A DNA stretch of 64,000 bases, taken from Aselliscus stoliczkanus (Eukaryota > Chordata > Mammalia > Chiroptera > Hipposideridae). Both the position numbers and the translations under genes were made by a program. Numbering within the stretch: the stretch's first letter is position 1; the number at the start of each line of letters is the position of its first letter. Below are positions 54,441 to 64,000 of the stretch, one piece after another. The stretch is from assembly GCA_033961575.1 (NCBI GenBank), contig CM066736.1:9519501-9583500 (forward strand), given 5' to 3'. Below the pieces are notes generated by a model that did not search any database, was not told the DNA's origin, and saw nothing but the letters and a program-made list of their open reading frames with translations.

Positions 54441-55459
54441 AGTCCGCAGCGCCAACCTCTGGGTTAATGGAAGCCACACCAGCCACGCACGAAGCCAGTA
54501 GCTTTGAATCATCCCCCGATGGGAGGCCTGGGCAGGGTGGAGTGAGCTGCTTCCTTTTGATCAGCCACGCTGATGTGAACCAGAGGTCACCATGTTTGGA
54601 GCCTGTGTGTTAGTTCTGCTAGACAGCAGCAACTGGACCCTTGGGGAGGGGTCCCACCCCAGTCTGGGGAGTTTTGTTTTCCATGGTTGTCCCTGTCTGG
54701 GGCTGACTTTTCCAGGACCTCTAGGGCATCAAGGGGACATTTGGGGAAGATCCGGAGCCTTAAATCATTAGAGAAGGCCCCTTTCTGTCCACTCCGCTGG
54801 CCTTCCTCCTTCCATCCCTGGCTCCTCAGACGCAGATAAATGCATTGCTGCTGCCCCCACCTTGGGGCATCCCTGCTCCCCAATGTTAGGTGACAGGTTG
54901 GATTTGGAGGGAGCTCTCTTTCTCCCAGGAGAGTCATTGGGTTGTTGAGTTCTTTTATGGACATGCTTGAACTCTGGAGGGCCCCCAAACGGACAGCCAC
55001 CGCTGCTGAATTGACCATATATTTTTCTGTCATTCTGTCATTCCGTCACCCTTCCGCACATGCTTTGGCCTGCTATATTTTTATGGTTCTCCTTCCAAGA
55101 GGTGTTCTGTGGAGGGTGGGTCGCTACAATTTATCTTCAAGGAGCAAGGAAAGAAAATTCCTTATCATTGGTATCAGAGGTGGGATTTCCCTCTTATCAC
55201 CCTCTCTTTTGCTTTGGGGTTTAAAAGCAATACCAACTGGCTGGATTAAGCAGTTCAGGGAGTTCTTTAGGCTGCCAGCTTTATAACGTTGACAATGAGC
55301 AGGAATTGGGGAAGGGACTATCTCCTAATTTCACATCCTCCTAGATACTTAAAATCACAGAAGAGCAGTCCAGGAGTTTGTTGCCAGGACAAGGAGATCT
55401 TGATTAGATTAAAATATTTCCCAGGGGAGGTTCTGAGGCTTTGGCAAACATAACAAGAT
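54441..55459. other. Unique non-coding stretch
   Basis: Nothing recognised. A unique CT/AT mix with no domain-bearing frame. Confidence 0.4.
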
Positions 55460-56125
55460 GAGTAGCTTTTCAAAAAAAACAAACGTGAAAAATTAAACAA
55501 GTCATATATATCCATTATCGAAAAAAAGTAGAAAAGGCAGATAAGGAGAAAGCAGAAAATGGAAATCACCTGTAATCCCACCACATGGGGCTAACTATTC
55601 ATATTTTACCATATATCTTTCCAGTCTTCTGCAGATATGCATTTTAAATGAAAATAAGATCGTATTGCATAGGCTGTTCATGACTGCTTTCATTAGCAAA
55701 AATGATATAGCCATACTATAAAATACTTAACACAGAAAATGACAAGAGCATTAACAACAACAAAAACTCACATGGTAACCACTATTTACCTTTTCACGAA
55801 CGTCTTTTTAGATATCTCTTTCCGTATCATTTGATAGCCTGCTTTAAAAAATCCTAACAACATAGAATGGGCTTCTCCATGTCCACAAATTTGTCTCTAT
55901 ACCATTATTTCTTAGGGGCTGAGTTGTGTTCCATTCTAAGGATGCACCATGGTTTAGCTTATCCATCCCCTGCAGTTGGACATTTAGGTTGTTTCTGCGT
56001 ATTCATAAAGACCTCTTCTCATGGCTTAGTTGATGTGTTGCTGACTCTTTATCTGGTGGGATTTGTGTCACACCCCCAGCCCATCAAACAAGGGTGCTCT
56101 ATTCCTGCCAACAATTCTGTGTAGC
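55460..56125 (+). repeat. L1-type LINE 3' region
   Basis: 'tcacctgtaatcccaccaca', 'tctttccagtcttctgcaga', 'gatgcaccatggtttagctt' and 'gttggacatttaggttgttt' occur in the order of a common mammalian L1-type repeat. Confidence 0.65.
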
Positions 56126-56139
56126 CAGACAGAAATACA

Positions 56140-56545
56140 AATCCGCTAAGACCTTTAGTAGCAGAAAACGGGCTAACAGTAGTTTAAACAATGAAGGGTT
56201 TATTTTTCTCACATGATGGAGTAGTCCAGAGGTGGGCTGCTGCTGACACTGACCCAGCTGTCCTATCAGGTCATCAGGACTCCGGCTTTCTTCTTTATCA
56301 CTCCTCCATTCTTAGCATTTTAACATTTTCTTCTTGTGCGTGTCTTCTGCATGTTTACAAATGGTTGCCTTAGCTCCAGGCTTCAAGGCTGCATTAAATC
56401 TGGAAGGAGCGAGGAGTGGCACCAGGGGGCTTTCCTTGTGAGCGTTTCTCCTTGATAAGAACTCGAAACTCTCCCCAAAATCCTCCCAACAGACTCCTGC
56501 TTACAATTTATGGGGCCAAACTGTGCCACATGGTCTGCTCTAGCT
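56140..56545 (+). repeat. Ancient L1-type 3' fragment
   Basis: 'agtagtttaaacaatgaagg', 'tttatttttctcacatgatg', 'tagtccagaggtgggctg' fit a mammalian retroelement end. Confidence 0.5.
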
Positions 56546-57389
56546 GCCAAGACTCCAGGAATGCGAATCTTTGCTTTTAAGAGCCTACTGTAGGAGGCAG
56601 AAAGATAGAAGGATGATGGGTATGGTGTTATTAGCTAACCAGTGGCTTAGCCATAGCATCTAAAACATTGACACCCACAGGGAGGCCTGTCCTGGAGAAC
56701 TGTGTCTGTTCCCCCACCCCTGACCCCATGTACACTGACTTCCTGTTATCTCTCCTGTCTCTTACCATCTCCAGTTCCTGCTTCCAACTCTTCTCATTTT
56801 GGCCTGGCTTCTTGGTTTGGGAAACACAGTTAGACTTCTCCAAGCTGGACTTGACTTTTCACTCAGCTTTTGACTCTGTTGGCAAGATGCTTTGTAGTCT
56901 GTAAACCAGTGGGTTATTGGAAGGCTTATTCATGTGAAAATGGATTCAGTGCTGGGATGCACAGTGCAGTGGCCAGGAATTCCTTCTCTGAATCCCCAAC
57001 CTCCAGCAGAGAGGCTGGCGTATTCATGACCATTAAATGCAAATAGAGGGAGGACAATGGGACATTTTTTTTAAACCCTAGTTACTCCACAGATCACTTA
57101 GATATAAGACTGGCAAGGAGTGGCTTGAGTCAGATTCTCCCAGGAGGCAGTGCTTCAGTGTCCTGTAGCTAAATCTTGATTTTGGATACTTTTCCCAAGA
57201 AGAGACACTCTGAAGTATCAAGATCCTGCATCCGTGCTATACGTTGTGACTAGACATCATGGGCTACCACTGAGTTGAACCATGTTCCAATATTTTGAGG
57301 GGAGGATTTTTCCTTTGCCTGTAGCTCCCAAAACCATACAGTGGGTGAGACCCTCAGCTGCGTGGAGAGTCTGCGATCAGGTTTGCCGT
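56546..57389. other. Unique non-coding stretch
   Basis: Nothing recognised. Confidence 0.4.
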
Positions 57390-57545
57390 GAATCTGCTGC
57401 TTAGAGCCAGATCTGCATCCATTATGATCACTTCCTGATGTTGTTTACCAAAATGATTCCATGATCTAGACAGGTGGAAATAGCTCGAGAAACCTATTCT
57501 CGCAGCGTTTGTCAAATAAAACTGGAAAAAGAAGTAACTGTTGTC
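57390..57545. promoter_or_regulatory. Candidate regulatory block
   Basis: Unique block with 'ttgtttaccaaaatgattc' (forkhead-like), an E-box 'caggtg' and 'gtcaaataaaactgg'. Confidence 0.3.
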
Positions 57546-57659
57546 ATAAAGAAAAAAATTATAGAAAGGTAAAGGAAAATAATATTCTTCCTGAGCCTAT
57601 TCTGTGCCTTGGCCCTGAGGAAGGACATTGATATATATTAGCTAACTTAACCCTTATCC

Positions 57660-57960
57660 TTTGAGCGTGTGTTCCAGTTACTATCGCTATGTAACAAATT
57701 ATTCCTACTTTTAGCAGCTTAAAGCAACTCATGGATTCTGTGGGTCGGGAATTAGGCCAGGATTCAGGGGGAATGACTTGTCTCAGCTCCATGAGGTCTC
57801 TGGGCCCAGTTGAGAAGACTTTAAGACTGGTGGTGAGTTGATGGCTGGGGAATAGAATATCTGAAGGCTCTGTTACTTCATCTGAAGGATTCAGGGTGGG
57901 ATGACTTGAAGATTCAGAGTGCCAACCAAGAGCGTCTACACGAGGCCACTGCATGTGGCC
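57660..57960 (+). repeat. Ancient retroelement fragment
   Basis: 'tactatcgctatgtaacaaa', 'agcagcttaaagcaactcat' and 'ttctgtgggtcgggaattag' match the same repeat type as 32900-33460. Confidence 0.5.
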
Positions 57961-58065
57961 TGGGCTTCCTTACAACATGGCAGCTCAGGGTGGATTTTTT
58001 AATGGCAGCTCAGGGTTCCAGGGCCAAATGTCCCAGGAGACAAGGCAGAAGCCGCGTCACCTTTA

Positions 58066-58525
58066 TTTTTTTTTTAAGATTTTTATTGGGGAACTGGGGG
58101 AAGGGAACAGCTTTGGAGAGTCGGGGAAGGGAACAGACAAGTTGCTGTCCTTTTGTTCTTCAGTCTAGTTGCGGAGGATGTTGCTTCACTGGCCCATGTT
58201 GGTATCATCATTGCGCTCTTCCCGGATGAGGCAGATCGGTTGTCAGCCTCTTGATGGTCACTCACTGTGGCTATTGGCAGCCCACGCTGGCTGCCAGCCG
58301 CTCACGCTGGCTGCCGGCCACTCACTGTACCTCATGGCAGCCCCCTGCAGCAGGGCTGCAGCCTATGCCATCACTGGCAACTCAAGGCAGTCCAGCTCTA
58401 GGTTCACCATCTTAGCTGTAGAGGTGCAGTGTCACTGGCCCTCATGTGGGATCCGAACCGGGGCCCTGCTGCTCAGAGCTGGCATCCCAAGCCAACTCTT
58501 AACCAACGTGCCACTCGGCCGGCCC
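58066..58525 (-). mobile_element. Composite SINE (type B), copy 2, antisense
   Basis: In reverse it begins ggggccggccgagtggcac, with the hairpin diverged, and continues through the GC-rich 'gctgcc' body to the shared 'aactagactgaagaac' module and CCCCAATAAAAATCTTA. It carries a 'gagagtcggggaagggaaca' duplicated phrase near its tail. Flanking similarity: gcgtcacctttat and acatcatcttttat. Confidence 0.88.
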
Positions 58526-58684
58526 CACATCATCTTTTATAACCCACCTTGGAAGTGCACAGCATTATTTTTGCCACTGTTTAGCGGTTGAAACATTCAC
58601 AGCCCATCCAGGTTGAAGGGGAAGGGACATAGACCCATATTTGGATGAGAGTGTCAAAGAAGTTGGGGACACGTTTTTAACTGC
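58526..58684. other. Unique non-coding stretch
   Basis: Possible continuation of the retroelement interrupted by the SINE. Nothing more is visible. Confidence 0.35.
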
Positions 58685-58830
58685 CAGAGGTAGATATAAT
58701 TAAACCCTATTTTACAGACCTATAAGTGAGGCTGGAAAAGTTAGATGATCAGTCCACGATAACACACAAAGTATGATATAGGGTCAGGATTTGAACTCAG
58801 GGTTATGGAGACCTTAATCTGCAATTAAAA
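58685..58830 (+). repeat. MIR fragment
   Basis: 'attttacagacctataagtg' and 'gggtcaggatttgaactcag' match MIR. Confidence 0.6.
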
Positions 58831-59224
58831 TTACACATTTATGGTACAAATAAGAAAAAATGATCTATCAAGCTGGTTAAGAGGAACCTAAGCAATTTAC
58901 TGAGGAAGGAACTCACGCCTTGTCAGAAGGCTGTGAGCTATTGGACTGAAGTCAACTGGGTAACATTATTGGCAAAAGCTGGTGATTCCTCTCTGAGTGG
59001 GGTCATCCTGGTTTTGAGAGGTCAGCCAGTCCAGCCCTTAACCTTTTAGCAGAACTTCTCAGTAAACCTCAGTGGATTCAGGAGTCAGTCCAGGTTTTGA
59101 AGATAACAAAGACTGATATGCTTCGACACTTGATAGTTTATCCATGACCTTCATGGGCAGTGTCTCCCTGCCTTGACGTAGCTAGTAAGTCTATTTCCCC
59201 TGGCTGGGATATATCCTTCTCTTT
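58831..59224. other. Unique non-coding stretch
   Basis: Nothing recognised. Confidence 0.4.
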
Positions 59225-59430
59225 CCTGCCTGATAATAGCTTACAGGTACTGAGTAACTGTGATGTGTCAGGCACAGAGTGTACTTTACACAGGGTAGTT
59301 CATTATCACAACCTCCCCACGAGGGAGGGTCTTAATATTCCCATGTAACAGATGCGAAACTGAGGCTAAGTAACTGACCCAAGGCCACCTAATGCAAAAG
59401 GGCAAAGCGAAGATTTGGATGCTGGCCAGT
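59225..59430 (+). repeat. MIR
   Basis: 'acaggtactgagtaactgtg', 'cagatgcgaaactgaggcta' and 'actgacccaaggccacctaa' in MIR order. Confidence 0.7.
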
Positions 59431-59587
59431 GTGGTTGTATCCTCTGCCATTATAAGGGCTGTGTCCTCACTTATAGATGCCTGCCATGACTCCATTCAAG
59501 AGTGCTGGTCAGGGCTCCTATTGGTCACATGTGTCCCCAGGACGCTCTGAGCACATCCCTGGGCTGAGCACAGCAGTTAGAACATCA

Positions 59588-59798
59588 GTTTTCGAGGTCA
59601 GATCTTGGCGTTATGGGCTTTGGGGGCTGACCGTTATCTGTTGTGGGGACTGTCCTGTATATTGTAGGATGTTTGGCCTCCACCTTCTAGATCCCAATAC
59701 CACCATCCCCATCCCTGGGTTGTAACAACCAATAATGTCTCCAGACATTGCCCGGTGTCCCCTAGGGGCCCAAATTGCCCTTGGATGAGAACCACTGC
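59588..59798 (-). mobile_element. MER5-type hAT relic, antisense
   Basis: 'tattgtaggatgtttggcct', 'aatgtctccagacattgccc' and 'ggatgagaaccactg' are the reverse complement of the MER5A pattern. It is a small non-autonomous hAT-Charlie element fixed early in placental mammals. Confidence 0.85.
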
Positions 59799-59814
59799 CA
59801 GCCACTGCTTGACT

Positions 59815-60125
59815 GTAAGTCCTGGCTCTGCCACTTAAGAATCGTGTCCTCTTAGCCAACTTACTTTTCCTAAGTAAGCTTCGATTTCTTCACTTGCTAG
59901 TTGGGAGTAATAATAGGACCGACCTCAGAGGGCTATTTTGAGGGTTCATTGAGTGAATATTTACAAAGGGGGAAAAACAGTGCCTGGCACTTAATAAATG
60001 CCAAACGAGCTGTTACTCTCTCTTTCTCTTGCTACTGGAAGACAAGAAACAAATCTATTAATCTCTGCAACCTTGGTGCCTGGTATGCACTGACAGTCGG
60101 AGGATGTTTGCTGAACGAATGTAAA
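59815..60125 (+). repeat. MIR then L2 end
   Basis: MIR at 59815-60010 ('cttcgatttcttcacttgc', 'cagtgcctggcacttaataa'), then an L2-like terminus at 60060-60125 ('gatgtttgctgaacgaatg'). Confidence 0.65.
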
Positions 60126-60129
60126 ATCT

Positions 60130-60500
60130 TGAAGTACTGTCTTCCACATGCAAAGAGTAGATACCTCCGCTTACACCTAACTCTGCCTGAAGTCCCACCT
60201 CCCCGCCTGTCCACAGACCCACGTGTTCTCGGGAGGCTTAGTGCACAAAGGAAGTCCCAGTTTGGCTGTGTGGAAAATTCTGCAGATGTACTTTCTGCAG
60301 CCCGCCCTCTCCGCCCCCACCAGCCGGAGCTCCGCAGACATGGCAGAGAAACGAGAAGGGAATGGTGCAAACAGTTCTGAGTGCTACAGCGAATTCAGCT
60401 GGTGTGTGGGGAGCACAATGTTCCAAACGCAATTAAAACCCAATCAGGGTCCGGAAAAGCACATTAATGTCCCTCAATCAAACAGCAGAGCACATGTGGC
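60130..60500. promoter_or_regulatory. Candidate regulatory block
   Basis: Unique sequence with 'ggaaaattctgcagatgtac', 'acgcaattaaaacccaatc' and 'gcacattaatgtccctcaat'. No repeat recognised; a mix of AT-rich sites with a GC-rich centre. Confidence 0.38.
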
Positions 60501-60737
60501 ATAGGCATCTCTCCAGGGACCCCCTTCGTCAAGGCCTGTCGTGATGACAGCGATGGTCCCCACCCCTGCAGAACCCCTTACTGTCCTTCTCAGGCCTGAG
60601 ATCCATGGGATAGGAGGGAGTCCAGAGCCGTCTGTGGTTGTGGGTTTTTAATTCTGGGTGTTTATGTGGATGCTGAAGAGGAGAGATCCGCCGAGCCTCT
60701 GTGAGCATCCATTTATTTTTGGGAAAGAAGGAAGGGG
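60501..60737. other. Unique non-coding stretch
   Basis: Nothing recognised. Confidence 0.4.
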
Positions 60738-60805
60738 GCTCATTCATTCATTCAACAAACATTTCATTTGGGGGCTACTTCCACGAGCCCCGCACTGGGC
60801 TACAT
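60738..60805 (-). repeat. L2 fragment, antisense
   Basis: 'cattcattcattcaacaaac' and 'cgcactgggctacat' match antisense L2. The MER5-type element that follows appears to interrupt it. Confidence 0.5.
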
Positions 60806-61004
60806 CAGGCGTTCTCAACTGGGGGCCCGGTCCCCCAGGGACAGTGGGCCAAATCTAGAGACAATTTTAGTTGTCACAACATGGGATGCATCTAGTTTGT
60901 AGAGGCCAAGGATCCTACTTAACATCCTGCAACGCACAGGATAGCCCCTGCAACAAGGAATTACCCAGTTCCAAAAAGGGCTAGTGCTGAGATTGAGAAG
61001 CCTG
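60806..61004 (+). mobile_element. MER5-type hAT relic
   Basis: Begins caggcgttctcaactggggg, includes 'ttttagttgtcacaacatg' and 'acatcctgcaacgcacagga', and ends 'gattgagaagcctg', the inverted-repeat partner of the start. Near full length. Confidence 0.88.
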
Positions 61005-61007
61005 GCT

Positions 61008-61689
61008 GAGGTCCAAGGGGGATAGGTGGTAGTGAACAAGACCGATGATTTCCCTGCCCTGGCTGGGTTACCTTGAATGGAGTCACATCTTAACTATTTC
61101 TTTATGTAGCCGGACTTGGAGAAGGCTCCCTCTAAGAACAAACATAGGTCTTTCCTTTTCCTCTGTCCAAGCATGGGCATGGTGGGACTGCTGTTGTGGA
61201 CGTGTGTTGTCTGCTGAATGTGTATGTGCGTGCGTGTGACTGTGTGTGTTTGTGTGTGTGTGTGTTTAGAGCCGTGGCGGGGTGGGGGTGGGGTTCTGTT
61301 TGGACTTGTGTGGTTGTCTGTTTATGTCTGTGTACATCGGTGTGGCTCTGTTCGTAAGAACTTTTCTGTCATTTCCTTCCTCTGCTTACCAAAGAAGCAT
61401 GGGTGGCTGGCTAAGACCTTCTAAGGTTGAATTCGTCACCAGACAACATGAAGAAATCATTAGGGATGACCCTTCTTTGCTCCCTTCTGTTTTCCTGGTC
61501 TCCGCGCCCACTCTCTTCACTACTCTGCCTGCCCCATAAGACTAGAGGTCAGTAAACTTGCTTGAGTTGAAGCTTTGAACTTGGAGTTTAGTTTAGGCAA
61601 CTCTGCTGGGTCTGCATAAGCATCCAGGAAGCTTTAAAAATGGTGTTTCAGAGGAATCAAAGAAAAACTGTGAGAGTGCTTGATCTGAA
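61008..61689. other. Unique stretch with TG patches
   Basis: TG-rich runs at 61220-61267, and G runs at 61277-61297 that could form a quadruplex. No gene. Confidence 0.45.
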
Positions 61690-61898
61690 CTAGGGCCTTC
61701 AGTTTGGGCACTGGTGACATTTCGGACCAGATGATTCTCTGTTGTGGGGGGTGGTCCTGTGCATGGGAGGATGTTGGGCAGCATCCCTGGCCTGGTCCCA
61801 CTAACTGCACCCCAGCTGTGAACTGAAAATCTCTCCAGACATTGCCCAAAGTCTCCCGGGGGCTAAAATCACCCGCTATCCCCCGTTGAAAACCATTG
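61690..61898 (-). mobile_element. MER5-type hAT relic, antisense
   Basis: 'gttgtggggggtggtcctgt', 'tctctccagacattgcccaa', 'ccccgttgaaaaccattg' are the reverse complement of MER5A. Confidence 0.85.
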
Positions 61899-61914
61899 AT
61901 CTACAACTACACAG

Positions 61915-62230
61915 AACAACATGGGTGAATCTCCCACAGTTAATTTTGAATGAAAGAAGCCAGATACTAAAATATGATGCTGTGTGTTTCCATTTATATA
62001 AAGTATAAAAAGCCGGCAGAACAAAACAGGATAGGGGTTTGCCCTTTAGGGGCAGAGGGGGGCAGACAGTGACAGGGAAAAGGACACTCCGAGGACACCT
62101 AAGGAGGTCTGGTTTTTAATGTAGATGCTGGGGACACTTACATGACGTCTGTGCTTTTTCTCTCTCTTGTGTTTTACACCTGAATCACAAGCCGTGTGTG
62201 TGTGGAGGGGGAAACACATATTAAAATGAA
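61915..62230 (+). repeat. Ancient L1-type 3' fragment
   Basis: 'tgaatgaaagaagccagata', 'gtgtttccatttatataaag' and 'tgtagatgctggggacactt' follow the order of a widespread mammalian retroelement end. Confidence 0.55.
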
Positions 62231-63249
62231 CACATTTGGAGAATTAGAGACTGTCTTAAAAAAAAAAAAAAAAAGAAAAATTCAAACGGCACAGGTTCCA
62301 TCTGCTTCCCAAACCCTGTAGTGGACAGTTTATGAGCAGCTTGATTCAAACGATTCTTCTAGAATCCCTCCAGCTGTTCCTAAGCTGCAGGAACAATACG
62401 TCTACTAAGCAATGATCTGATTGAGGAGAACACGTTGTTGTCGTCGGCCTCTATACAAACACAAACTCTCTCTCTCCACACACGGCACCAAGCCTGTGCT
62501 GAACTGAATTTCCTGCCTTTGTCTTCTCCTAGCAGCCCTTCGGAGGGGAGCACACTGCAAGGTGACACGTGAAATGGACCAATAGCCAAGTTGAGACTTC
62601 TGAAAACAAATGACCCTTTTAATCTTCTGGAAGCGGGGGGGAAAAAGTCTCTATGTGCAACAATCACAGCTTGCCTCTTTTTACCCATTTAAAGGAAAGG
62701 CTTAGCCTCGCACCTCTTTCCTGAGTGCTTGTCACCCACATCAGCCCCCGCTCAGTCCAGAGGACCCTGGGTTATTACCTTTCTAGCATTTCAGGTCTTT
62801 CTGAATAGAGACACACAGCCGCATGGATGCCCAAAGCAAAAGCTCTAGGCTTTCTATATTTTCTTTAATGTCCTTCTTGTCAGGGAAGCCCAGGGAAGGT
62901 TCTGGAAGCAAGGAAGCCAAGCCACAAGATGTGTCAGAGAGACCCCCCGGTCTTCCTCCCAAAGGGGCCTCCTCAGGCATCAGCATTTGGGCAAAGCTGT
63001 GTGGACCCTGGCTGCAGCCTCCCCAGCTGGTCAGCATTTATAAAGTGGGGCACATCTGTTCTTGACTGTTCGCATGGAGAAGGCGAGGGAGTGGGTGAGA
63101 GAAGGAAGCCCCAAATGCTAGGACCCGTTCCACCTAGTGCCAAGAGAAAATTGCTTCTAAGCCGGAGTCATGGAGAAGTGTTCCAGGACAGAGCAGACAG
63201 AGGTTCTTCAACAAAATGCCCCTCCCGCCGTCCCCCGTTCCTTTCCTCT
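62231..63249. other. Unique non-coding stretch
   Basis: An A run lies at 62257-62274. No gene or repeat family is otherwise recognised. Confidence 0.4.
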
Positions 63250-63480
63250 TTCTGTAAAAGTCTCTAGGTTCTAGCCTGTCTTGAGATTTATGATGTGCTT
63301 TGCATGGCCAGCACCCTAACATCATATTTGAGTGATAAGGAGCTGAGAGGTCTGCAGATAGCTTGTTGGTTGGAAAAGAGAGTCTCATGTATAATAAATA
63401 CAGTGGATTTCACAGTCGCGTTTTCATGCACATCCATAAAGTTGTAAATGCCCCCTCGTGCGCGGTGAGCACCCAGAAGC
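63250..63480. promoter_or_regulatory. Candidate regulatory block
   Basis: Unique block with 'gatttatgatgtgctttgca', 'tgtataataaatacagtgg' and 'catccataaagttgtaaatg' (HOX/CDX-like TTTAT and ATAAA words). Confidence 0.35.
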
Positions 63481-64000
63481 CTTTGAAAAAACACACAGCA
63501 ACAAGTTCAGAGAGGCCTCCCCCTCCCCCCCCACCCTGTGCTCTCAAACGTGCCTGAGAACCTCTGGCAGACGGAGAAACACGTTCATACGCAAAGCAGG
63601 GCCCACGCTAACGTTTCAATCTGGAAGCAGACAGAACACTGCTTCCTGCGTCAGACCAGAACCGGGATCGGCACCCTCACAAAGCCCCACGGTCCCCCGA
63701 ACAGTTTACATGAATGGGCTGAAAGGGACCCCTTGAACTCCCTCTTCTCGCTTCGATTTTCCTTGCAATACAAACGTCTTCCGAAATGCAGCCCTGGGGC
63801 CCACAAACAGCGCTCCAGGCTGCTCCCTTCATTAGGCCTCCAGGCTCGTATAACTAGAGCAGAGTCATCAGAAACGGAATCGCCCAGTTCTATGCACCGG
63901 CCTGGTCCAAGACCATTTGGGCGCCACCATTTCTGCCTTCACGGCTGCTGCAATAAACTCTGCGAAGGGGATTTGGCATCGCCCAAGTGTTACTGGAGAC
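63481..64000. other. Unique stretch to the window edge
   Basis: No gene or repeat recognised. It is evenly unique and CpG-containing, so it may continue into a functional element beyond the window. Confidence 0.4.

Noticed and set aside
1..64000. Endogenous retrovirus or other viral insertion
   Set aside because: I saw no gag-, pol- or env-like frames, no primer-binding site and no paired long terminal repeats.

Overview
The window is nuclear DNA of a placental mammal, most likely a bat. I find no protein-coding gene or exon I can defend and no classical RNA gene. The mammal call rests on dozens of MIR and L2 fragments, L1-type 3' ends, three MER5-type hAT relics, microsatellites and isolated CpG-rich islands. 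The bat call (probably Yinpterochiroptera) rests on a set of young tRNA-derived SINEs with crisp target-site duplications and T+ type tails (AATAAA followed by TCTTT). These resemble SINEs I associate with horseshoe, leaf-nosed and false-vampire bats. It is an inference from recall, not a database result. Long open frames in the window mostly lie in microsatellites, GC-rich islands or repeats and have no recognisable domains.

Layout. Positions 1-14,850 hold no young SINE. They contain three CpG-rich islands (about 2.0-2.7, 8.2-8.7 and 9.6-10.1 kb), AT-rich unique blocks with homeodomain-like and forkhead-like words, an unexplained frame pair near 7.2-7.6 kb, and the first of two mariner-like elements (10,682-10,957). 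From 14.85 to 34.6 kb the sequence is repeat-rich. It holds all four copies of the tRNA-Ile-like SINE, the dimeric SINE, one composite SINE, four copies of a short SINE, the second mariner-like copy (20,315-20,526), and an L2 relic at 32.4-34.6 kb interrupted by three later insertions. From 34.6 to 48.1 kb there are three more short SINEs, an L1-type 3' end carrying an (ATCT)n array, and a large CpG-rich island with a strong G-quadruplex motif (about 40.3-41.7 kb). From 48.1 to 58.0 kb there is again no young SINE, and several AT-rich unique blocks look like candidate enhancers. The last 6 kb hold a second composite SINE, three MER5-type copies within 2.3 kb, and more unique blocks.

How it fits together. 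With no genes there is no pathway to describe. The pattern of orphan CpG islands, unique AT-rich islands between repeats, and SINE-free stretches is what an intergenic or intronic regulatory landscape near a developmental gene usually looks like. The neighbouring gene cannot be named from this sequence. The most instructive content is the repeat biology: four SINE architectures built from shared modules, and two divergent copies of a mariner-like element, one retaining a trace of transposase C-terminus. I saw no convincing new molecular system.
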